A stretch of 30,807 nt of DNA, taken from positions 1-30,807 of IMG/VR virus record IMGVR_UViG_3300037087_000076; one strand, written 5' to 3'. Made by a program: the position numbers and the translations under genes. Each line of letters opens with the position of its first letter. The first letter of the stretch is position 1. The stretch is from a virus. Positions 21,794 to 29,542 of this stretch are shown piece by piece. The notes beneath the pieces were generated by a model. The model did no database searches, was not told where the DNA came from, and saw only the letters and a list, made by a program, of their open reading frames with translations.

Positions 21794-23821
21794 TCACGAA
21801 AGCGTTCTCCAAACTCCTCCGACCTTCGTTTGCCCGCTGAGCACCGTTCGCCACTGGCCGCTGACCCTTATCGACGTCGACACGACGGTGCGCCACTGGC
21901 CGGCGACAAGCAGTCGCCCGCCCGAGCCCTGAACGACTACGCCGCTGGTCGATTCCGTTTCAGCCACAGATTCGGATAGCCCAGCGATGGCAGCCGTCGA
22001 TGTGGTTGACTGCTCCGTTTCGGTTTCGCTATCGGAAAGGCCAACGCTGGCACTTATCGAGCCGGCGACCGTCGCGGAAATCGCCTCGGTCTCGGCCAAC
22101 GAAGCGGACAGTGCGAGGCCGCCCGTCATCGACTCCGTGGTGCCTTCTGTCTCACTGACACCTACGGAGGAAACCCCGGTGGCCGCGACCTGTTCGGATT
22201 CCGCCTCGGAGTCTGCCAGTCCCGCGTTCGCCTTCGCCGAGGTTGCAGCAGCTTCGGAAGTCGCTTCCGACTCGGCGAGCCCCGCAGTAAGCGCAAGGCC
22301 GCCTGTCATCGATTCGGATTCGGCGTCCGCCTCGGAAAGGCTTGCGCTCGCCGTTTCCGTGGCCGCGGCTTGCTCTGTTACCGCTTCGGATTCGGCCAGA
22401 CCAGCGATCGCGGATCCAACCGCCGCAGTGCTTTCCGATTCGTCCTCGGACTCGGTCACGGCTACAGGCACCGTGCGAATGGCCGACGTGCTCTCCGTTT
22501 CCGCTTCGTTTTCGGACAGTTCAGCGGACAGCGCCAAACCGCCCGTCATCGCTTCGGCCACGGTCTCGCTCTCGGAAACCCCGCTCTGGATGAGCACTGA
22601 AGGAGCGACGGATTCCGCGACGGCGTCAGACTCAGTTACCCCAACGGTCAAGGCGAGACCGCCTGTCATCGCTTCCGATTCGGCCTCGCTCTCGGACAGG
22701 CCTGCGGACAATGCGAGGCCGCCCGTCATCGACTCCGTGGTCGCTTCGCTCTCGGAAACGCCCGCGCTCGCCGCTGTCGATACCCCGGTGCTTTCGGTGA
22801 CAGCGTCCGACTCGGACAGTCCGGCCACCGCCGTCGAAGTCGTGGCGGCGCTCTCCGTTTCAGCTTCGGACTCCGCAAGGCCGGCGGCCAAGGCGAGGCC
22901 TCCCGTCATCGATTCCGCAACGGTCTCGCTTTCGCTGACACCTTTTTGGATGAGCACTGAAGGGGCAACGGCGTCCGATACAGCATCGGACTCGGTCAGC
23001 CCCGCGGATGCTACCGAAGACGACGCCGTGCTCTCCGCAACGGCATCTGACTCGGTCAGCCCAGCGACCGCGATAGCCGTCGCGGCAGCCTGCTCCGTTT
23101 CCGCCTCTGACTCTGCCGCCCCCACGGTTGCCGCCGTAGTTGCAGTTGTGCTTTCGGTGACAGCATCCGACTCGGATACGGCCACCGGCACGGTGCGAAC
23201 TGCTGTCGCCGATTCCGTTTCGGCTTCCGACTCCGAAAGGCCAGCGTTCGCCGTCGCTGTCGTGGCAGTGCTTTCCGATTCGTCCTCGCTCTCGGCCACC
23301 CCGAGCACAGCAGATCCAACCACCGCAGCGATTTCTGCCACGCCCGCCGAATCGGTAAGGCTCGCCGACACACGCGCAGAAGTCGCTGTACTTTCTGACT
23401 CTGATTCAGTCTCGTAGACCGACGCCGAGAACACGGTCGCCGTGGCTACTGACTCCGATGCCGCTTCCGATTCCGCGACCGCCGTCGAAACGATCACCAC
23501 GCCAGCAACAGCCTCGGCGACGGCTTCGGACTCGGCGAGGATCGGGACTGCTATTGTCCCGTCTGCCGCTTCTGTGACGGTCTCAGATTCAGCTACTGCG
23601 GCAGCGTCAATTGTCGCTGCCTGTACATCTTCCGTCTCGGCAACGCTCTCCGTAAGCTCGGAGTCTACCGTGTACAGAATTCCGGCAGTTTGCCCAGGAT
23701 CTGGAACTATGAGCGACGGCGTCGTCGGATTGTAGAACTGTCCCGTGTCCCCCACGGGACAGTATCCCAGTGGGTACAACCAGTTCGCTGCCGCGCCGGG
23801 CGCACCTATACGGTAGGACAC
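21794..23821 (-). CDS. Repeat-rich virion/adhesin-like protein, 29 x 20 residues
   Basis: A 675-residue protein with GTG start at 23821 (GAGG seven bases upstream). Residues 1-53 are a unique head (MSYRIGAPGAAANWLYPLGY). Then come about 29 repeats of 20 residues with consensus (L/V)(S/A/T)ESEAVTES, followed by a variable ten-residue part, for example MTGGLALSAG or TATTATANAG. The protein is very acidic and has almost no Lys or Arg in the repeats. The C-terminus has three copies of a 'V-x-G-x-W-R-T' unit (VAGQWRTV, VSGQWRTV, VGGVWRTL), as seen in phage tail and adhesin ends. It probably forms a long stalk; location after the fibre genes supports a virion surface role. No signal peptide. Confidence 0.75.
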   Translation of the reverse strand: MSYRIGAPGAAANWLYPLGYCPVGDTGQFYNPTTPSLIVPDPGQTAGILYTVDSELTESVAETEDVQAATIDAAAVAESETVTEAADGTIAVPILAESEAVAEAVAGVVIVSTAVAESEAASESVATATVFSASVYETESESESTATSARVSASLTDSAGVAEIAAVVGSAVLGVAESEDESESTATTATANAGLSESEAETESATAVRTVPVAVSESDAVTESTTATTAATVGAAESEAETEQAAATAIAVAGLTESDAVAESTASSSVASAGLTESDAVSDAVAPSVLIQKGVSESETVAESMTGGLALAAGLAESEAETESAATTSTAVAGLSESDAVTESTGVSTAASAGVSESEATTESMTGGLALSAGLSESEAESEAMTGGLALTVGVTESDAVAESVAPSVLIQSGVSESETVAEAMTGGLALSAELSENEAETESTSAIRTVPVAVTESEDESESTAAVGSAIAGLAESEAVTEQAAATETASASLSEADAESESMTGGLALTAGLAESEATSEAAATSAKANAGLADSEAESEQVAATGVSSVGVSETEGTTESMTGGLALSASLAETEAISATVAGSISASVGLSDSETETEQSTTSTAAIAGLSESVAETESTSGVVVQGSGGRLLVAGQWRTVVSTSIRVSGQWRTVLSGQTKVGGVWRTLS
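21900..23660 (-). repeat. 60-bp coding tandem repeat, about 29 units
   Basis: The repeat region of the 675-residue protein keeps a 60-base period almost without exception (one unit has 19 residues). The first half of each unit is conserved (acidic ESE core). The second half comes in recurring cassettes: MTGGLAL six times, VAPSVLIQ twice, RTVPVAV twice. The pattern shows shuffling of half-units. Confidence 0.9.
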
Positions 23822-23879
23822 GGCATGGCCTCGCTGATGGTCAGCTTGTCAGGAGACGCCGGGGGCCGCCGCTCCATGT

Positions 23880-24326
23880 CTACTCTTCGAAGGCTACATA
23901 CCCGCTCAGGACGCTGATCGCGCCGCCTGTCTCGTTCCACAGCGCTATGTAGTCAGTCGCCGTGGCTCCTCTGATATACAAGCCATTGCGAAACGACCAC
24001 ACCACACCCGCGCCAATGGCAGCAGGGGCACGCCCACTGCGTATCCTAGCGGCTGCTGTGACAGTGGGAGCCGTCGACCACGCTGTGTCCACCAATCCAG
24101 TTGCCGCGTGATCAACGGGAAATGTGGCCTGCCCAACGCTCGTTGACGTCGTAGCCGTGTACCCGCCAACCGTGTTTCGGTACAGCGTGATCCCGCTAGC
24201 CGTTGCGGCGTTGCAGTTCCAACCGATCTCCCAGATCTTCAGGCCGTTGGTCGGAGCGCGGATCGCGGCCATCGCAGCCCCGTTGGCCGTTGCCGTTGTA
24301 ATGAAGGCAATTTCGTAAAACGGCAT
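23880..24326 (-). CDS. Hypothetical virion-associated protein
   Basis: A 148-residue protein of unknown family starting MPFYEIAFITTATANGAAMA. Small residues and beta strands dominate (ATSTSVGQATFPVDH, GVVWSFRNGLYI, DYIALWNETGG). 'ANGLKIWEIGWNCNAAT' followed by a strand-rich body resembles small phage decoration or fibre-associated proteins. It lies between two proteins of the fibre module. The ATG is close to the end of the upstream gene (stop at 24336-24338). Confidence 0.6.
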   Translation of the reverse strand: MPFYEIAFITTATANGAAMAAIRAPTNGLKIWEIGWNCNAATASGITLYRNTVGGYTATTSTSVGQATFPVDHAATGLVDTAWSTAPTVTAAARIRSGRAPAAIGAGVVWSFRNGLYIRGATATDYIALWNETGGAISVLSGYVAFEE

Positions 24327-24335
24327 GGTAATGCC

Positions 24336-24857
24336 TTACGAGATGGTGATTGTGAACGTGACGGCGAGCTGGTCGCCAATCTGCAGCGTGCGCTGGGTGA
24401 AAGCCAGTGCGTGGTGCATGATGCCGCCGGAACCTGCCGAGAACAGCGCGGCTTTCTGCGCCGCCTGCGCTCCCGTGGCACACGTGAAGGTCTTGGAGAT
24501 CGTTACGGTGGCGGCCCCGGCGCTATGCGCGTAAGTGCCAATGGCGCGGGTCAGACCGTTGGCAGCGATCTCGTTCGAAAGCGTCGTGCTCGCCGTGGTC
24601 TCGGTCAGGGTGTCGTTCGAAAGGGCGATGTAGTTCAGGCCGTTGGCTTGCGCGCTTGTTCCGTAGGTCTGTGCGAACGTGAAGTCAATTCCGGCCGTCG
24701 TCTTGACGTTCAGGACTTCCTCTGTCGACAACACCTTCCCATCGCGAATATGGGTGATCGTGCCCTTCGCTCTGGCCACCCGTACGTTCTCTTGTGTCTC
24801 TGCTGCGGCCTTGAATCCGATGGCTACACCCTCTTCGTCTGCCATTTTTTCGTTCAT
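24336..24857 (-). CDS. Hypothetical fibre-module protein
   Basis: A 173-residue protein starting at ATG 24857, chosen because AAAGGAAAGAG lies just upstream; a TTG at 24875 would add six residues. Beta-rich and threonine-rich: AQTYGTSAQANGLNYIALSN, ETTASTTLSNEIAANGLTRA and a C-terminal LQIGDQLAVTFTITIS. The pattern 'G-L-N-Y-I-A-L-S-N-D...E-T...L-x-x-E-I' with later 'SKTFTCATGAQAAQKAALFS' is familiar from phage tail-associated proteins. No enzymatic motif is seen. Probably a virion surface component. Confidence 0.65.
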   Translation of the reverse strand: MNEKMADEEGVAIGFKAAAETQENVRVARAKGTITHIRDGKVLSTEEVLNVKTTAGIDFTFAQTYGTSAQANGLNYIALSNDTLTETTASTTLSNEIAANGLTRAIGTYAHSAGAATVTISKTFTCATGAQAAQKAALFSAGSGGIMHHALAFTQRTLQIGDQLAVTFTITIS

Positions 24858-24871
24858 GACTCTTTCCTTTC

Positions 24872-26203
24872 TCAACTGATTTTGAAATAGATGCTTCCGT
24901 CTGGCAGCCCGCCAGGTGGATCTCCGGTACCCGTGTGAATGTTCGTGCTGACAAGAATCGCTTGAGTCGGGATGTCAAACCCAACGTTGATAAGAGGATC
25001 GGCGCTATCAATCCCGGCGAACTCAAGATCCACGCCGTACTTTTGGATGTAGACGCCGGTTCCCCGCGAGTTGATGTTGCTCGCCGTGTTGACTTCGCCA
25101 CCGCCGCCGCCACCGGCAATCGTAGCTATGCCGAACTTTCCGGCCGGCCTGAAGATCGCCTGCCCCGCGGATACTTGCAGATTGGTGGCGCCCTGCTGAA
25201 CGATGAGCCAGCCACGAAACGTGGCACCGACCACTGACGGGTCCACGTTGGTCGGGTCTTGAATGTGCGCCAGCGCGTCCGCCGAAGTTGCATAGACAAT
25301 CTGCCCGTAGACAATCCCCGTGAGGTTGACGAGCGGAAACCACCACAGGGCTTGGATTGTCCATTCGCCGTCTGGCACCGCTGTCAGAATCCCGTTGTCC
25401 GCGTCCCAATGATCGGGGTCAACGGTAACCGTGGGAGCGCCGGTCGTAAACGTACCGTCGCCCATTTGCCAAGATGGCATAAGGATGCACTGGCCCGCCG
25501 ACAGGGTTGGATCCACGACAAAGTCCGGGTCTTTCCTGGAGTTCTCGGCATTCAGGTCTGACCCAAAGGTGACTCCACCCGTCTTGGTCAGCATCATGGA
25601 TGGAAAAGGGGTAGGTCCGTAGACGTTCCCGGAGGTCGTCATCAGCCCCAGGGTTCGGCACAGGTCGACCAGTTTCTTGTAGACGTCAATATCATTGTAG
25701 GGCTGGCTGTACGCCAGCACCTCATAACCTCCAAAGTGCGCCACGCCCCCTAGCTGGACAACGTCGCGGGTTGCGGAGGTCGAGATAATCGACTCCGAAA
25801 TCAACGGGGTTACCACCCCGGCAACCAGTTGCACTCCTACGATTGTGGAAGTGGTGATCGTCAAGTACGGGTCGGGCACGGACAGCCACGGCCCAGCTTC
25901 GACCTCGACAACTACCGGATTCAAGGGGTCAGTGTAGTTGTCGACGAAACGAAATAGGCCCGCGCCTATGTTGATCGATTGATGGTCGGCTCCAATCGAA
26001 AGCGTGCCACCCCGCAGGCATGAAGTGCTGTGCGCGGACTTGGCCAGCGCGAGCGCTTGCGATGCCGTCGCGCGCGCGGTCGTGTCAACCGTTCCTCCCA
26101 ACCCGGACCCGTCCTCACCCTTAGGCCCACGCAACCCCGTCGACACGGTGATTGACTGCACTGGTCCGGGCACTTGAACGGTAATGCTTTGGACATCAGA
26201 CAT
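24872..26203 (-). CDS. Tail fibre-like protein with short collagen-like segment
   Basis: A 443-residue protein. Residues 23-34 (GLRGPKGEDGSG) are a short collagen-like Gly-x-y segment, followed by a helix (ATASQALALAKSAH) and long beta-rich regions. The end reads GDPPGGLPDGSIYFKIS, a 'G-x-P-x-x-x-x-D-G-x-I-Y-x-K' finish common in phage fibre and baseplate-wedge proteins. It follows the BppU-like gene by one base and precedes the other module members. No intramolecular chaperone or sugar-cleaving domain is recognised, so binding rather than depolymerase activity is the likelier role. Confidence 0.7.
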   Translation of the reverse strand: MSDVQSITVQVPGPVQSITVSTGLRGPKGEDGSGLGGTVDTTARATASQALALAKSAHSTSCLRGGTLSIGADHQSINIGAGLFRFVDNYTDPLNPVVVEVEAGPWLSVPDPYLTITTSTIVGVQLVAGVVTPLISESIISTSATRDVVQLGGVAHFGGYEVLAYSQPYNDIDVYKKLVDLCRTLGLMTTSGNVYGPTPFPSMMLTKTGGVTFGSDLNAENSRKDPDFVVDPTLSAGQCILMPSWQMGDGTFTTGAPTVTVDPDHWDADNGILTAVPDGEWTIQALWWFPLVNLTGIVYGQIVYATSADALAHIQDPTNVDPSVVGATFRGWLIVQQGATNLQVSAGQAIFRPAGKFGIATIAGGGGGGEVNTASNINSRGTGVYIQKYGVDLEFAGIDSADPLINVGFDIPTQAILVSTNIHTGTGDPPGGLPDGSIYFKIS

Positions 26204-26204
26204 G

Positions 26205-26567
26205 TTACACGTACGGAATGTTTCCGCCCGGATCGACCGCTAGATTACCGACGAAGCGCATACATGGATGGGACGGATCGTCGGCCAGCGCTAGATCAAC
26301 CTCGATGATGGACTTCAGCCCAGCTGGAAGCGCATCGGACTGATCTTGAGTCCACGTAAAATCGCACTCTAGGTTTCCTGAGACAACAGACGTCACGATA
26401 GCCGGAACGATAAGAGGATAACCAGCGGTTGCCGTCCTGCGAATCTGGCACGTGACCACGGCGCCCGTTAGGGATACGCCGTCCCTCGGCGTGATCGTCA
26501 GGTGGAACCCGTCTTTTTGGTGCGCGCATGTCTTGATGTCGGTTGCGAATTTGGTTACGTCAGGCAT
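26205..26567 (-). CDS. BppU-like N-terminal domain protein of the fibre module
   Basis: A 120-residue beta-rich protein: FHLTITPRDGVSLTGAVVTC, QIRRTATAG, LECDFTWTQDQSDALPAG, IIEVDLALAD. This series of strands with an Ig-like look fits small baseplate/fibre adaptor domains that precede fibre genes. ATG at 26567 has AGAGG upstream. It is first in the fibre module, behind a plausible promoter at 26583-26611. Confidence 0.6.
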   Translation of the reverse strand: MPDVTKFATDIKTCAHQKDGFHLTITPRDGVSLTGAVVTCQIRRTATAGYPLIVPAIVTSVVSGNLECDFTWTQDQSDALPAGLKSIIEVDLALADDPSHPCMRFVGNLAVDPGGNIPYV

Positions 26568-26582
26568 GGGGAACCTCTTAGG

Positions 26583-26611
26583 ATATTACCTAAACGGAGT
26601 CGGAAACACAA
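26583..26611 (-). promoter_or_regulatory. Candidate promoter of the fibre module with overlapping palindrome
   Basis: Minus strand TTGTGT, 17 bases, TAATAT (26583-26588). The -10 sits in the centre of a perfect inverted repeat TTAGG-6-CCTAA (26578-26593). The predicted start point leaves room for the ribosome binding site of the gene at 26567. Matches are 3/6 and 4/6, so support is moderate. Confidence 0.45.
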
Positions 26612-26634
26612 CACGGTCACGGGAAGCAAACTCC

Positions 26635-26763
26635 CTATGCGCACAGCTCGCCAAACGGGCAGGCCAGCGGCGCGCACTCCGATGCATCTGCGTGGCGGTC
26701 GCATGCGGCGTAGGTGGCGCCGGCGATGGCGATGGTCAGGGCGATGCGGATGATGGTGGTCAT
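26635..26763 (-). CDS. 42-residue signal-peptide protein, short paralogue
   Basis: A small gene with ATG at 26763 and a strong ribosome binding site (AGGAGG, eight bases). The product begins MTTIIRIALTIAIAGATYAA, then CDRHADASECA, and ends PLACPFGELCA. Residues 1-20 form a hydrophobic signal sequence; Cys21 follows YAA, so lipid attachment is possible although Tyr is not usual at that site. The first 32 residues are nearly the same as the start of the 140-residue protein encoded at 29543-29965, so it is a copy with a different end. Five cysteines in the mature part. Role unknown. Confidence 0.7.
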   Translation of the reverse strand: MTTIIRIALTIAIAGATYAACDRHADASECAPLACPFGELCA

Positions 26764-26774
26764 GACTGGTCCTC

Positions 26775-27116
26775 CTACTGTGTCCAAATTTGCGGGCCGT
26801 CCTGCAGCCCTAAAATCCTGTTGCGTGCGCGAATGGCCAGCGCCTCAATCGCGTAGATGCGGGCCAGCTTCGGGTCATCGTCGGCCAGCGACTCGTAGTC
26901 CTCCCAGGTCATCGCGATGATGCTGCCATCGTCGAGTACGGAGTAGACGCGGTTGGCGTTGAGAGATTCGAAAAACGCCGACGCGCCCTTGGCTGGCCCG
27001 CCGCCGTCGATGGGCCTGGCGAATCTCCCACCGCAGAGAGGACAGCAGCCAGCGTGCTCGGGGACGATTTGGAGACAGTGCAGACAGGCGCGGGTTGCCA
27101 CGAGGCGGGTTGCCAC
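26775..27116 (-). CDS. Zinc-ribbon protein
   Basis: A 113-residue protein. GTG 27116 was chosen because GGAGG lies ten bases upstream and it falls just after the previous stop; a further ATG at 27182 would overlap that gene, and GTG 27101 is also possible. CLHC (near residue 10) and CPLC, ten residues later, form a C-x2-C-x10-C-x2-C zinc ribbon. The C-terminal part (YSVLDDGSIIAMTWEDYESL, DPKLARIYAIEALAIRARNR) is a small alpha/beta region. Possible nucleic-acid or protein binder; family not recognised. A 12-base direct repeat GTGGCAACCCGC spans both candidate GTG starts. Confidence 0.6.
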   Translation of the reverse strand: MATRLVATRACLHCLQIVPEHAGCCPLCGGRFARPIDGGGPAKGASAFFESLNANRVYSVLDDGSIIAMTWEDYESLADDDPKLARIYAIEALAIRARNRILGLQDGPQIWTQ

Positions 27117-27118
27117 GG

Positions 27119-27313
27119 CTAGCGAGCCTCCAATTCTGAACCGTCCACGCAAACGTCCCCAACGTGGCGGAATCCCTGCCACAAGCGAACCTCGTACATC
27201 CCAGGGCTTCTGTACGCATCAAGCACGATTGCTTCGCGGTTGCCGTTGCACACAACCTTGTCGCCTCGGCTCCATGTCCTCGTCTTCGCTGCCGTGTTGT
27301 TTTGCGTTTCCAT
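27119..27313 (-). CDS. Small SH3/KOW-like protein
   Basis: A 64-residue protein: METQNNTAAKTRTWSRGDKV, then VCNGNREAIVLDAYRSPG and MYEVRLWQGFRHVGDVCVDG. A polar tail of 15 residues is followed by five short strands typical of a small barrel ('GDKVVCNG...A-I-V-L...Y-E-V-R-L'). The function is unknown. AAGGA touches the ATG, too close for normal use, and a promoter candidate ends six bases before the ATG, so the message may be leaderless. Confidence 0.6.
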   Translation of the reverse strand: METQNNTAAKTRTWSRGDKVVCNGNREAIVLDAYRSPGMYEVRLWQGFRHVGDVCVDGSELEAR

Positions 27314-27319
27314 TCCTTG

Positions 27320-27348
27320 AATATAGTCCGCCTGGCGGACGAGCGCAA
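27320..27348 (-). promoter_or_regulatory. Candidate promoter with 15-base palindrome in its spacer
   Basis: Minus strand TTGCGC (27343-27348), 17 bases, TATATT (27320-27325, 5/6 match). The palindrome GTCCGCC-A-GGCGGAC (27326-27340) fills almost the whole spacer, an ideal place for a repressor. The adjacent upstream gene encodes a ribbon-helix-helix-like protein that could bind it. Predicted start point is at the ATG at 27313. Confidence 0.6.
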
Positions 27349-27352
27349 GCTC

Positions 27353-27574
27353 TTATTTTGTGGTTGATGTCGATTTCTTTGGGCACGTCAAAACCGCGTC
27401 CGCGCCCACTGGCGCCACCTCAAGCCCGAGCTTGACGCGCACATACTGCCCCATATTGAGCCCCGACCGATTGACCTCGGCCAGAAATTGCTTGTGCTGA
27501 TCCTCGCTGAATCGGATCGAGATGCGGGGGCTGTACTCGCCGCGCCCGGCGTTGGGAGTGTGTTGGTTGGGCAT
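27353..27574 (-). CDS. Ribbon-helix-helix-like DNA-binding protein
   Basis: A 73-residue protein. Residues about 17-50 (RISIRFSEDQHKQFLAEVNR, then SGLNMGQYVRVKLGL) fit a ribbon-helix-helix: one strand 'R-I-S-I-R-F', a helix, a turn with G-L-N, then a second helix. The same layout is found in MobC-like and small phage regulators. ATG 27574 has AAAGGA at a good distance. It lies just upstream of a palindrome in a promoter spacer, which is its probable target. Regulation of the following small genes is inferred. Confidence 0.65.
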   Translation of the reverse strand: MPNQHTPNAGRGEYSPRISIRFSEDQHKQFLAEVNRSGLNMGQYVRVKLGLEVAPVGADAVLTCPKKSTSTTK

Positions 27575-27582
27575 GTTTCCTT

Positions 27583-29202
27583 TCAGGCGGTCGCGGGGGA
27601 TAGCTGCAACATCGCATCGGTTTCGACGATGTACTTCGCAGGGTCGGCCATGACCTTGGCGTAGACCTCCTTTCCCTCAAATGAGTCGACCGCGGCTTGC
27701 TCGGTCGCGCTCATGTCGGCGTACTTGCGCTTGCCGTACGAAGGCGGCAACCACTGCTTCCGCTGCGCGCCGAATCGGTTCAGACGGTCGAGTAGATCCT
27801 TGCGCGAGAATCGGATGTGCACCGTCCCCTTTTTGAAAAAGGTCACGCTGAAGAAGCTGGACTCGATGTTTGACGATTGCTGTATTTCCTTCGCACGGGT
27901 CATCGCGGCCGCGATGGTCACGTCAGGTGGAAGCCCTCCGTTCAGAAACGTTAGGCACTTCTCCAGGTCGGTCAACTCTCGTGCGCCATTCGAGCGATCC
28001 CAGCGATTCCAAATCTTGTCCCACGCGTGGTGCGGTAGGATCACTTTGTCGTTGATCTTCCAACTCTTGTTCGTACACCACCCGTCGAAATAGTGGATGT
28101 TGTCGGAATCGTGATCCCACGAATGAACGCGTGACAGGTCGTCGAACTGCTTGAGAATCGTCGCCTCGATGCTGGCGATGGTGTGGTTCGACAAATCCCT
28201 CTGAATCGACACGATGTTGACCCGAGAGAATTCGTACTCGGCCAACGTCTCCACCTTCGCCGTCAACTCGCGCTGGAGGTTCGAAGTGAGCTGCCCGATG
28301 AACTGAGGCGCCTCGAAGAGCGCCTGCCAGTATTTCAGACGGGTCAGGCGGATGTATCCGTTCAGCATGTCGTTGTCACGACAACGGAATTTTCGCTCGT
28401 CGATGGTCAACTGGAGGATGGGATTGCGATTGTCTCCGCCAAGCTGGTCGAGTAGGTGCGGGCGGATCCGTTCGTACTCATGGAGCAATCGCATGCCCGC
28501 ATCGACCTCAAACCGATAGCGGGAGATGATGGCGTCGACGAAGTCTCCAGGAGCGATCTCCGTGGGTCCGCCACGCTTTGTGGCCTCGGCCTTCTGCGCC
28601 TCATGCAGGTCTTCGAGAATGATGCTGTCCGATACGCTGTTGGGAATGCCAACTCCGATGAACGCAACCTCGACGTCGGTGGGACGCTCGGCCTGGGCAA
28701 ACTCGCCCGCGTGGAATGTCACCGTCGCGCCCAGCGCTTCCAGTTTCTTGGCTAGGGCCTTGCGCTCGAACGTATACGGGTTGCGAATCGTCTCAGCGTT
28801 CAGCACACACCGCACTTGCCCGCCGTATTGGGCCAGCTCCAACGCTTTCAGCAGATGGCGAGCACCATCGGAAAACGGTGGGTTCATCACGATCAGGTCG
28901 TAGTGCTTACGGGTGTCGTAGGTTAGGAAATCGTCGTGCACCACGCGGAAGCCTGCGCCCTTGAGGGTATTGCGCAGGTCGGGGTCAAGTTCTATACAGT
29001 CGATATTGCTTTTTCCGTCGTAGCCGCGCGTGCTGCGGTAACTCCGTTCGCGAGCCGATTCGAGCATCTTGGCGACACGGGCGGCGATGTCGCCCTTACC
29101 GACCTGTGGCTCCAGCACCGTCACAATCGTGCTCCAGTCGATGTCCGCGAGCATTCGCGAGATGAGTTTCGGTGGCGTGGGAAAAAACTCATGGTCCAGC
29201 AT
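27583..29202 (-). CDS. DNA adenine methyltransferase with DUF4942 domain
   Basis: A 539-residue protein. Residues 1-230 form the class I methyltransferase: motif I LEPQVGKGDI (30-39), acidic motif CIELDPDL (69-76) and catalytic NPPF (107-110), the N6-adenine/N4-cytosine signature. Residues about 240-510 fit DUF4942, including YFDGWCTNKSWKINDKVILP and FFKKGTVHIRF. No restriction subunit is nearby, so it is an orphan enzyme, probably protecting phage DNA or controlling expression. Motif I has Gln-Val in place of the usual small residues but keeps the glycines. ATG 29202 lies two bases past the upstream stop. Confidence 0.85.
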   Translation of the reverse strand: MLDHEFFPTPPKLISRMLADIDWSTIVTVLEPQVGKGDIAARVAKMLESARERSYRSTRGYDGKSNIDCIELDPDLRNTLKGAGFRVVHDDFLTYDTRKHYDLIVMNPPFSDGARHLLKALELAQYGGQVRCVLNAETIRNPYTFERKALAKKLEALGATVTFHAGEFAQAERPTDVEVAFIGVGIPNSVSDSIILEDLHEAQKAEATKRGGPTEIAPGDFVDAIISRYRFEVDAGMRLLHEYERIRPHLLDQLGGDNRNPILQLTIDERKFRCRDNDMLNGYIRLTRLKYWQALFEAPQFIGQLTSNLQRELTAKVETLAEYEFSRVNIVSIQRDLSNHTIASIEATILKQFDDLSRVHSWDHDSDNIHYFDGWCTNKSWKINDKVILPHHAWDKIWNRWDRSNGARELTDLEKCLTFLNGGLPPDVTIAAAMTRAKEIQQSSNIESSFFSVTFFKKGTVHIRFSRKDLLDRLNRFGAQRKQWLPPSYGKRKYADMSATEQAAVDSFEGKEVYAKVMADPAKYIVETDAMLQLSPATA

Positions 29203-29204
29203 GG

Positions 29205-29402
29205 TCAGGCATCCTCAACCGTCGAGATGGCCCGCAACTCACTTCGCGTCTCAGTCATCCCGAGTTGCAGCTCTGCCCGGCAAATCGCGTCGATTGCCAT
29301 CTCGTGGATGCTCATCGGCGGAAACAACTTGCGACGCTTCGGCGGGAATATCCGCGCCAGTAGCTCGGGCGTAATGGGAATTTCTTGGGTGGTCGCAAAC
29401 AT
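29205..29402 (-). CDS. Small hypothetical protein
   Basis: A 65-residue protein starting MFATTQEIPITPELLARIFP, with PPKRRKLFPPMSIHEMAIDA and a helical C-terminus (ICRAELQLGMTETRSEL). ATG 29402 is chosen because AGGAG lies eight bases upstream. The frame is open to an ATG at 29546 that overlaps the stop of the previous gene, which would give 113 residues; the added part looks like untranslated sequence. Family unknown. Expressed together with the methyltransferase. Confidence 0.55.
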   Translation of the reverse strand: MFATTQEIPITPELLARIFPPKRRKLFPPMSIHEMAIDAICRAELQLGMTETRSELRAISTVEDA

Positions 29403-29542
29403 TGTCGGTCTCCTGTGGTTGGTTGGTCGGTAGTCCCTGGCGCCGCTATCGTCGGGTGAGCGCTGGAGCTGTGAGCGTCGCGCCCTCGCTGACGTCGAGC
29501 CCGCCCATGACCGGCCTGCGACGGCTTCGAACTCGAGAAGGA

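Noticed and set aside
21987-23417. A 476-residue plus-strand frame rich in SDSASxSE
   Set aside because: It is the mirror of the 60-bp repeats of the minus-strand protein; the minus frame has a start with ribosome binding site, a unique head and a recognisable end.
21900-23660. CRISPR-like array
   Set aside because: The 60-bp units are contiguous and coding, without conserved palindromic repeats separated by unique spacers.
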